From Bacteroidota bacterium (lineage in GTDB: Bacteria > Bacteroidota > Bacteroidia > SXHM01), in the NCBI GenBank assembly GCA_005773695.1, contig SXHM01000059.1, positions 1-5,207 on the forward strand: a stretch of 5,207 nucleotides of DNA, given 5' to 3'. Each line of letters starts with the position of its first letter. Within the stretch, counting starts at the first letter, position 1. The notes beneath the pieces are model-generated. The model was not told the DNA's origin, searched no databases, and worked only from the letters and a program-made list of their open reading frames with translations. This document shows, in pieces, positions 1 through 5,207 of the stretch. A program made the translations under genes and the position numbers.

Positions 1-488
1 ATCCTGCAAACCAAAAAATAAATCGTCTGACTGGTATTTTGTGCGCATCAATTTTTGCGTTCAACTCTTATGAAATGATGTACAAAAATCATCATGCTCA
101 TCATCAACACAATGGTGAAGAAGATGACCCTGATTTTCATCAAAGCCGGAAATTTATTCCATGGTTTATTTCCTTTATCCGCCACTACATCGGTTGGAAA
201 CAGTTTGTGCTTACTGCCATTTTCTTCAACCTGTTGATGTTCGGATTTAAAATAGATGTTGTGAACTTGTTGCTGTTTTATGTATTGCCCATGTGCCTCA
301 GCACCGTGCAGCTATTTTATTTCGGCACCTTTCAGCCACATAGTGGAATACACCATAACATTCACAAAAGCGGAACGCAGGAAAAAAATCACCTCTGGGC
401 GTTTGTTAGTTGTTATTTTTTCGGTTACCACTATGAGCACCATGATAATCCGGGTGTTCCATGGTGGAGGATGTATAAGACGAAATAA
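1..488 (+). CDS. Membrane di-iron desaturase-family protein, CrtW (beta-carotene ketolase)-like, 5' end missing
   Basis: The frame is open from the window edge, so the true start lies upstream; the first in-frame TTG at 39 is not a credible start. About 161 C-terminal residues are seen. The histidine boxes of the integral-membrane di-iron oxygenase superfamily are present: NHHAHHQH at 87-110 followed by DDPDFH (123-140), HSGIHHNIH (339-365), and HYEHHDNPGVPWW (429-467). The spacing, the DDPDF motif and the FYFGTFQPH and HxxHH-x5-PWW signatures resemble CrtW-type beta-carotene ketolases more than acyl-lipid desaturases. A hydrophobic stretch lies at about 196-320. CrtW proteins are about 240-260 residues, so roughly 90 residues with the first His box are missing. 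The expected role is O2-dependent oxidation of a carotenoid or lipid in the inner membrane. The exact substrate cannot be told. A 134-bp gap follows, so it probably belongs to a different unit from the genes downstream. Confidence 0.85.
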   Translation, partial: PANQKINRLTGILCASIFAFNSYEMMYKNHHAHHQHNGEEDDPDFHQSRKFIPWFISFIRHYIGWKQFVLTAIFFNLLMFGFKIDVVNLLLFYVLPMCLSTVQLFYFGTFQPHSGIHHNIHKSGTQEKNHLWAFVSCYFFGYHYEHHDNPGVPWWRMYKTK

Positions 489-505
489 CATCTTCCTTTT
501 CCAAA

Positions 506-535
506 TTTTATAACATTATTTTAAAATTCTATAAC
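506..535. repeat. Short direct repeat TTyTATAAC, two copies 21 bp apart
   Basis: TTTTATAAC at 506-514 and TTCTATAAC at 527-535 match at 8 of 9 bases and start exactly 21 bp apart, about two helical turns. They sit upstream of the candidate promoter of the PqqD-like gene. They could be paired operator half-sites, or chance in AT-rich DNA. Confidence 0.3.
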
Positions 536-537
536 GG

Positions 538-564
538 TTTTGGAATTTGACGAACCGATATTTG
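538..564 (+). promoter_or_regulatory. Weak candidate Bacteroidota-type promoter for the PqqD/ATP-grasp/decarboxylase genes
   Basis: GATATTTG at 557-564 matches the Bacteroidota -7 consensus TAnnTTTG at all but the first base. An upstream TTTTG at 538-542 could act as the -33 element, but the 14-bp gap between them is shorter than usual. A start point near 570 would give a leader of about 50 nt. The call rests on resemblance only. Confidence 0.25.
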
Positions 565-622
565 TGTCGTTAATTCAATACTAACTCTCTCAGCCCAGAG
601 GCGGGACTAATAAATAGAAACC

Positions 623-880
623 ATGAAAATCAAAAAAAATATAGCCATCAGCGATTCAGGCTTCATCTTCAACCCATCAACCGGTGATAGTTTTTCAGTT
701 AATCCAATTGGTTTGGAAATAATTAAACAACTGAAAGAAGAAAAATCAGGTGATGATATAAAAAGACATCTTCTGAAACTGTATGCCGTTGACGAAGCAA
801 CCGTGGAAAAAGATTATTACGATTTTTTGAAAATGCTGGAAGCAAACAAACTGAGCGCTGAAAACGAAAAAGCTAACTAA
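623..880 (+). CDS. PqqD-like small protein (RiPP recognition element / peptide chaperone family)
   Basis: This 85-residue protein has the PqqD pattern. A beta-hairpin region reads GFIFNPSTGDSFSVNPIG (residues 13-30), matching the family's 'F.P.tG.sfslN..G' core. It is followed by helices with the usual 'I...L.e..s.ddI...L...Y.Vd...v..D...FL..L' pattern (residues 32-76). PqqD and related domains bind leader peptides and present them to modifying enzymes, so a cytosolic recognition or scaffold role is likely. ATG 623 is preceded in frame by TAA at 611-613, so the start is well constrained; the leader is A-rich without a Shine-Dalgarno sequence. The stop lies 1 bp before the ATP-grasp start, which suggests coupled translation and a physical partnership. 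No radical SAM enzyme and no precursor peptide are visible. The family call is firm by pattern; the partner and substrate are unknown. Confidence 0.8.
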   Translation: MKIKKNIAISDSGFIFNPSTGDSFSVNPIGLEIIKQLKEEKSGDDIKRHLLKLYAVDEATVEKDYYDFLKMLEANKLSAENEKAN

Positions 881-881
881 G

Positions 882-1979
882 ATGGAAACCAACACACTTA
901 TTGCGCAGCCTCCTGTGAAAACCAAAAAGGTCAAACGCAGAAAAATTACCGTGGCGGTTACAGGATTGAACGCCATTGATAGTCCCGGTCCGGGGGTTGC
1001 GGTTATCCGTGCTCTGCGGGAAAGTGTGGACTATGAAGTGCGCATTATTGGTCTTAGTTACGAAACGCTGGAGCCGGGCATATATATGCACGAGATAGTG
1101 GACAAAACTTACCAGATACCATTTCCCTCTGCGGGAATTGATAATATTTATGAGCGGCTGGAATATATTACTTCGGTAGAAAAAATTGATGTGCTCTTCC
1201 CCAACTTTGATGCAGAACTTTATAACTTCATCAAGATGGCCGACAAGTTGAAAAAAGAGCTGAATATCCACACCTTTCTTCCAACTATGGATCAGTTTGA
1301 GGCGCGTCACAAATCAAATCTGAATGAGTATGGAAAAAAGAACGGTATCAGCGTGCCTATGAGCAAAATGATTTTCAGCACAGCTGAAATTCCTTCGCTT
1401 ACCAAAGAGTTTACATATCCTATGGTAGTAAAGGGTAAATTTTACGAGGCGGCTATTGCCTACAATCCAGAGCAGGCGGCAACTCACTTTAATAAAATAA
1501 GCGCGAAGTGGGGCTTGCCTATTATTATACAGCAATTTGTTCATGGCGCTGAAGTAAATGTGTGCGCCATTGGTGACGGAAAAGGAAACACCATCGGTGC
1601 TGTTCCTATGCGCAAGCAATACATAACCGACAAAGGAAAAGCCTGGGCTGGAATTGCCCTTGACGATGAAAAATTGCTGGAAGAAACCCACAAACTCTTA
1701 GCAGCTACAAAATGGCGAGGAGGCCTCGAGCTGGAATACATTAAAACCAGTGATGACGAGTATTATCTATTGGAAATCAATCCCCGTTTTCCCGCATGGG
1801 TTTACCTTACCGTGGGCTGCGGACAAAATCAACCGGAGGCATACGTTAAACTTGCGCTCGGTGATGCAGTCAAACCCATGACTAAATACGATGTAGGGAA
1901 AATGTTTATTCGCTACTCATGGGACATGATTGTGGGATTGGATGAATTTGAAAAAATATCAACTTTAGGAGAATTATAA
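882..1979 (+). CDS. ATP-grasp carboxylate-amine ligase, CarB/PylC-like
   Basis: This 365-residue enzyme starts with a basic tail (VKTKKVKRRK, residues 12-21). It then has a Rossmann-like pre-ATP-grasp domain opening with VAVTGLNAIDSPGPGVAVIR (24-43). The ATP-grasp fold follows: K144 in RHKSNLNEYGKKNGI, the nucleotide-binding lysine region YPMVVKGKFYEA (179-190), the adenine-contact strand IIIQQFV (214-220), GAEVNV (222-227), and the Mg-binding residues E285 in LELEY and E298/N300/R302 in LLEINPRF. Such enzymes make an acyl-phosphate from a carboxylate and ATP and pass it to an amine; it resembles CarB-like amino-acid ligases more than RimK or graspetide ligases. ATG 882 lies immediately after the PqqD-like stop and is the natural coupled start. 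The adenine strand has QQFV where many relatives have E-F/Y-V. It probably acts in the cytosol with its two neighbours; the substrates cannot be read from sequence. Confidence 0.85.
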   Translation: METNTLIAQPPVKTKKVKRRKITVAVTGLNAIDSPGPGVAVIRALRESVDYEVRIIGLSYETLEPGIYMHEIVDKTYQIPFPSAGIDNIYERLEYITSVEKIDVLFPNFDAELYNFIKMADKLKKELNIHTFLPTMDQFEARHKSNLNEYGKKNGISVPMSKMIFSTAEIPSLTKEFTYPMVVKGKFYEAAIAYNPEQAATHFNKISAKWGLPIIIQQFVHGAEVNVCAIGDGKGNTIGAVPMRKQYITDKGKAWAGIALDDEKLLEETHKLLAATKWRGGLELEYIKTSDDEYYLLEINPRFPAWVYLTVGCGQNQPEAYVKLALGDAVKPMTKYDVGKMFIRYSWDMIVGLDEFEKISTLGEL

Positions 1980-2000
1980 CCTTTATATAAAAAGACATTT

Positions 2001-3359
2001 ATGGCTAAGCTGCAATACGAACGCCCGCTGATTCAAAAACTGAACACGGGCACAATGAATAAATTCGGAACACGCACCGAATACCGCCCGCATACTGAAA
2101 TTGACGGAGCAAAAGTGGAAGACCTGATGAAAGAATTTGGTTCACCGCTTTTCGTTATTTCTGAAAAATCTATACGTGATAAATACACCGATGCTAACCG
2201 TGCATTCAAAACACGTTACCCGAAAGTGCAATTTGCCTGGAGCTATAAAACAAATTATATCGCTGCAGTATGTAATGTATATCACCAGTTGGGTTCATGG
2301 GCCGAAGTAGTTTCAGGTTTTGAATACAACAAAGCATTAAAAAGCGGAGTGCCCGGAAGCAAAATTATATTCAACGGACCAGATAAAACTGTAGAAGAAT
2401 TAAAACTGGCGATTGAAAATAATTCGCTCATTCACATCGATCATCTGGATGAACTTTACACTATCATTGAGTTAACCAACGAAATAAAAAAACGCCCGAA
2501 AGTTGCCATCCGGGTAAACATGGATACCGGCATTTACCCGATGTGGGACCGTTTCGGGTTTAATTATGAGAACGGGCAGGCATGGGATGCAATCAATAAA
2601 ATTGTGCTCACCGATAAAATGGATTTGGTGGGTTTGCACTGCCACATAGGAACGTTTATGTTGGCACCAAGTGCCTATGGAGTGGCTGCAGCAAAACTCT
2701 CAGAACTCGCTCTTGCCATCCGCAAAAAATATGGCAAAACCATTCAGTATTTAGACATGGGCGGAGGTTTTGCTTCTAAGAATACATTAAAAGGTTCTTT
2801 CCTTCCCGGAACGGATACCACTCCTCCGATTGATGATTATGCGGAAGCTATTACTACTTCTATTCTCAATGCAGGTTTTCTGGAAGAAGAATTACCGACT
2901 TTATACTTGGAAACAGGTAGGGCTTTAATTGATGAAGCAGGATACTTGCTGGGAACTGTTATTTCAAACAAGCGCTTATCAGATGGGCGAAAAGCAACCA
3001 TCATGGATTTTGGTGTAAACATATTATTCACTGCATTTTGGTATGATCACAAAATTACACCTGCTCAGGAGTTTAGTCACTATACCGAAAACTCAGTGAT
3101 GTATGGACCACTTTGCATGAACATTGATGTTGTGCGAGAAAATGTAACATTGCCTCCGATGAAAAAAGGCGATCACGTTGTAGTGCATACAGTGGGAGCT
3201 TACAACATGACTCAATGGATGCAATTCATTTCATTGCGTCCATCGGTAGTAATGGTTGACTTACAAGGCAAAGCACATTTAATCCGAAAACGCGAAACAC
3301 TTTCAAACATTGATGCCAGCGAAGAAATGCCAGTGTACCTGAAAGAGTTTAAGTTGTAA
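2001..3359 (+). CDS. Fold-type III PLP-dependent decarboxylase, diaminopimelate-decarboxylase-like with altered specificity motif
   Basis: This 452-residue protein covers the full alanine-racemase-like barrel and C-terminal beta domain of group IV decarboxylases. K83 in AWSYKTNYIAA is the PLP Schiff-base lysine. H213/H215 in LHCHIGT, the glycine loop LDMGGGFASK (251-260) and ETGR (304-307) form the PLP site. C372 in GPLCMNIDVV and Y401 in VGAYN come from the partner subunit in the usual dimer. It is somewhat longer than typical LysA (about 420), with about 35 extra N-terminal residues. DAP decarboxylases usually read C-E-S-x-D after the active-site Cys and E-P-G-R at the PLP nitrogen; here these are C-M-N-I-D and E-T-G-R. 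I therefore infer decarboxylation of a different amino acid or of an amino-acid conjugate, as in the carrier-linked decarboxylase BtrK. It lies 21 bp after the ATP-grasp gene. A bare lysA name would be unsafe. Confidence 0.85.
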   Translation: MAKLQYERPLIQKLNTGTMNKFGTRTEYRPHTEIDGAKVEDLMKEFGSPLFVISEKSIRDKYTDANRAFKTRYPKVQFAWSYKTNYIAAVCNVYHQLGSWAEVVSGFEYNKALKSGVPGSKIIFNGPDKTVEELKLAIENNSLIHIDHLDELYTIIELTNEIKKRPKVAIRVNMDTGIYPMWDRFGFNYENGQAWDAINKIVLTDKMDLVGLHCHIGTFMLAPSAYGVAAAKLSELALAIRKKYGKTIQYLDMGGGFASKNTLKGSFLPGTDTTPPIDDYAEAITTSILNAGFLEEELPTLYLETGRALIDEAGYLLGTVISNKRLSDGRKATIMDFGVNILFTAFWYDHKITPAQEFSHYTENSVMYGPLCMNIDVVRENVTLPPMKKGDHVVVHTVGAYNMTQWMQFISLRPSVVMVDLQGKAHLIRKRETLSNIDASEEMPVYLKEFKL

Positions 3360-3385
3360 TGATTACGTTTGCCTTTACTTGTTTT

Positions 3386-3413
3386 TGTCACCCTGAGCGA
3401 AGTTGAAGGGTTT
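3386..3413. repeat. REP-like intergenic palindrome of the Bacteroidota GTCACCCTGAGCG...AAGGGT type
   Basis: The gap between the decarboxylase and the transporter fusion holds GTCACCCTGAGCGAAG followed by TTGAAGGGT. ACCCT (3390-3394) pairs with AGGGT (3407-3411) around a 12-nt loop, followed by TTTATT. I recall closely similar elements scattered between genes in many Bacteroidota genomes. The RNA hairpin could act as a weak terminator or 3'-end stabiliser and lower expression of the downstream gene. Only one copy is in the window, so repetition is from memory, not seen here. Confidence 0.6.
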
Positions 3414-3424
3414 ATTAACTCATT

Positions 3425-5207
3425 ATGAGCCTCCGCAAATCCTTAGAACTATTTTTATCCGGAGTAATCAACAGTTATTCGCAAATATTTTTCAGCAATA
3501 ACAAGTGGTTTGCGCTGTTGTTGATTATCACTTCTTTCATTGACCCGTATGCAGGTCTTGGTGGAATTGTGGCTGTGATAGTCAGCAACGTGTTTGCATA
3601 TTATATCGGTCTAAGCCCTGAAAATATCCGCAACGGAGTTTATGGTTTTAACTCCGCAATGATAGGAATGGTGCTTGGTGTTTATTTCAAACTCAGTGCT
3701 GAATCAATATTGATTTTATGCATGGCTTCATTGTTTAGTTTATTGCTTACAGCTGCTTTTCTTGCATGGGCAGCGAAGTATGGAGTGCCTTTCATGAGCT
3801 TTCCTTTTCTTATTAGTATATGGACGGTCTTACTCACCACACGAACATATTCCACACTTGAATTAAGTGAGCGCGGAATTTATACTATCAATGAGCTTTG
3901 GTTTCTTGGTGGTGAGAATCTTGTAGGGTTTTACAACTTTCTGAACGACCCGCCAATTCCGCAATACATGGATGTTTACTTAAAATCATTGGGAGCAATT
4001 TTCTTTCAATACAATTTGATTGCCGGTGTTTTGATTTTTGTGGGCATGCTGATTTTCTCACGAATCTCGCTGGTACTTTCTATTGTTGGTTTTGCAACTG
4101 GGTATGCTTATTACAAAATCACAGGAGCTGATTTCACGCAGATGCAATATAGTTATATAGGGTTCAACTTTATTCTTTCGGCAATTGCATTGGGAGGTTT
4201 TTTTCTCATTCCTTCACCGCGTTCTTTTCTTGTCGTGTTACTTTCCATCCCGCTTATTGCATTGCTCATTGGCGCTTGTGCTTATATTCTGGGCATGTAT
4301 CAGTTGCCAACATATTCATTACCCTTCAACATTATTGTAATGCTGGTTTTGTATGTATTGCAATTGCGTTATGTAAACTACGGACCTTACCTTGTGCAGG
4401 AACAATTTTTCTCGCCCGAGAAAAATCTATACAGCTTTTTATATCGCAAAGAACGCTACTACAATCAAACATATTATCACATTCATCTTCCGTTTTTCGG
4501 TGAGTGGAAAGTATCGCAAGGACATGCAGGAAACATAACGCACAAAGGTGATTGGAAAGAAGCATGGGATTTTGTAGTAGCCGATGAACAGAATAAAACC
4601 TGGCGCGCACCGGGAACAAATGTTTCTGACTTTTATTGCTATAATCTTCCGGTTTTGGCTCCGCAGGCGGGTTATGTAATTAAGGTTGAAGACAACGTAG
4701 ATGATAATACAATTGGCGGAGTTGACCTTGAGCACAATTGGGGAAACACCATTATTATCAAACATGGCGAAGACCTTTACAGCAAACTAAGCCATATCAA
4801 AAAAGGAAGTTTTAAAGTTAAGGAGGGAGATTATGTCAATAAAGGCGATGTTTTGGCAACTTGCGGAAACAGTGGCCGTTCGCCTGAACCTCATATTCAT
4901 TTTCAGTTGCAGGTAACGCCATTCGTTGCATCAAAAACTATTAAATATCCCATCAGTTATTATGTAAGCAAAAGAAAAGATGTATATGATTTTCATTCTT
5001 TTGACTACCCGAAAGAAGGACAAATAATTTCACGTGTTGCAGCAACAAAACTGATTAAAGATGCTTTTTATTTTATCCCAGGTAAAAGTATTTCGTGGAG
5101 TTTTGAAGGACAAACTTTTGAGTGGGAAATTTTTACCTACGCTTATAATCATGCATACATTTATTGCAGGGAAACCAATAGTGTTGCATATTTCGTTAAC
5201 AACGATA
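3425..5207 (+). CDS. Urea-transporter domain fused to an M23-type metallopeptidase, 3' end beyond window
   Basis: ATG 3425 follows an in-frame TAA (3416-3418), and the frame stays open to the edge, giving 594 residues. Residues 1 to about 318 match the two-fold repeated urea transporter (UT) fold: GVYGFNSAMIGM (71-82) with VPFMSFPF (121-128), then YLKSLGAIFFQYN (about 184-196), YSYIGFNFILSAIALGG (242-258) and LPTYSLPFN (294-302). These stretches are strongly hydrophobic. A basic linker follows (R315; R341, K342, R344). Residues about 365-500 match M23 peptidases: H373 and D382 in THKGDWKEAWDF, APQAGYVIKVED, GNTIIIKHG (440-448), H457 in LSHI, VKEGDYVNKGDVLATCGNSGRS, and H490/H492 in HIHFQ. Predicted zinc ligands are H373, D382 and H492. 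A further uncharacterised beta-rich region (about 525-594) runs off the edge. The expected roles are urea or small-amide passage plus peptide or peptidoglycan cleavage. Stand-alone UTs are about 300-340 residues. Confidence 0.85.
   Translation, partial: MSLRKSLELFLSGVINSYSQIFFSNNKWFALLLIITSFIDPYAGLGGIVAVIVSNVFAYYIGLSPENIRNGVYGFNSAMIGMVLGVYFKLSAESILILCMASLFSLLLTAAFLAWAAKYGVPFMSFPFLISIWTVLLTTRTYSTLELSERGIYTINELWFLGGENLVGFYNFLNDPPIPQYMDVYLKSLGAIFFQYNLIAGVLIFVGMLIFSRISLVLSIVGFATGYAYYKITGADFTQMQYSYIGFNFILSAIALGGFFLIPSPRSFLVVLLSIPLIALLIGACAYILGMYQLPTYSLPFNIIVMLVLYVLQLRYVNYGPYLVQEQFFSPEKNLYSFLYRKERYYNQTYYHIHLPFFGEWKVSQGHAGNITHKGDWKEAWDFVVADEQNKTWRAPGTNVSDFYCYNLPVLAPQAGYVIKVEDNVDDNTIGGVDLEHNWGNTIIIKHGEDLYSKLSHIKKGSFKVKEGDYVNKGDVLATCGNSGRSPEPHIHFQLQVTPFVASKTIKYPISYYVSKRKDVYDFHSFDYPKEGQIISRVAATKLIKDAFYFIPGKSISWSFEGQTFEWEIFTYAYNHAYIYCRETNSVAYFVNND

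Larger units (their letters stand above)
489..622. other. Intergenic region between the desaturase-like gene and the PqqD-like gene
   Basis: This 134-bp stretch is AT-rich in its first half and contains no ATG on the + strand, so it cannot hide an ATG-started precursor peptide. It contains a weak A/T hairpin (AATTTTA at 504-510 against TAAAATT at 522-528, 11-nt loop), a 9-bp direct repeat and a possible promoter element, listed separately. No tRNA or other RNA gene is recognisable. Confidence 0.6.

Noticed and set aside
280..513. Alternative + strand frame overlapping the desaturase-like gene
   Set aside because: The His-box frame is clearly the coding one; the alternative translation is compositionally random and matches nothing.
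504..528. Intrinsic terminator after the desaturase-like gene
   Set aside because: The 7-bp stem is made only of A/T pairs with an 11-nt loop and no following U-tract, too weak to call.
623..880. Acyl- or aminoacyl-carrier protein instead of PqqD
   Set aside because: A DSF occurs at residues 22-24, but it sits in the TGDSFSVNP beta-hairpin typical of PqqD and not at the start of a helix as the phosphopantetheine Ser would.
873..1310. Long minus-strand open frame opposite the ATP-grasp gene
   Set aside because: It lies antisense to a strongly supported coding region, and the translation has no family signature. It is a shadow of the + strand gene, as are the minus-strand frames at 746-976, 1314-1691, 1541-1741 and 2837-3031.
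2001..3359. Housekeeping lysA annotation for the decarboxylase
   Set aside because: The overall fold and PLP motifs fit, but the CMNID and ETGR variants and the PqqD/ATP-grasp neighbours argue against a plain DAP decarboxylase.
4332..4765. Overlapping minus-strand frames and a + strand frame (4276-4503) in the region with the transporter fusion
   Set aside because: The + strand frame from 3425 reads through this whole stretch with clear UT and M23 motifs, so these are shadow frames.
1..5207. CRISPR array, tRNA, rRNA, insertion sequence or attachment site
   Set aside because: No regularly spaced repeats, tRNA-like cloverleaf, transposase motif or terminal inverted repeats were seen on either strand.

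Overview
The window looks like chromosomal DNA of a member of the Bacteroidota. Base composition is AT-leaning, start codons are preceded by A/T-rich leaders without a clear Shine-Dalgarno sequence, and the 3386-3413 gap carries a GTCACCCTGAGCGAAG...AAGGGT palindrome of a type scattered through intergenic DNA in that phylum. The assignment rests on these features and on protein style; no marker gene is present. All genes are on the + strand.

Layout. Positions 1-488 hold the 3' part of a membrane di-iron desaturase/carotenoid-ketolase-like gene. A 134-bp gap without any ATG (489-622) separates it from what appears to be a new transcription unit. That unit has four genes: a PqqD-like small protein (623-880), a CarB/PylC-style ATP-grasp ligase (882-1979, 1 bp downstream), a fold-type III PLP-dependent decarboxylase related to LysA (2001-3359, 21 bp downstream) and, after a 65-bp gap with the REP-like palindrome, a long membrane protein (3425 to the window edge). 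This last protein fuses a urea-transporter domain to an M23-type metallopeptidase domain and a further C-terminal region. It is cut by the end of the window.

How the genes may work together. PqqD-like proteins are peptide-binding chaperones or recognition elements. ATP-grasp enzymes of this type activate a carboxylate and join it to an amine. LysA-type enzymes decarboxylate an amino acid, or an amino acid already attached to a carrier or conjugate. Packed in this order they suggest a pathway that builds an amino-acid or peptide conjugate and then removes a carboxylate. The decarboxylase carries Met-Asn where DAP decarboxylases carry Glu-Ser just after the active-site Cys, so ordinary lysine synthesis is doubtful. 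No precursor peptide or carrier protein is visible here. The transporter-peptidase fusion may move a small amide such as urea and process a peptide, but its link to the triad is only proximity and strand.

The most interesting content is the PqqD / ATP-grasp / variant decarboxylase triad and the urea transporter-M23 fusion with its topology problem.
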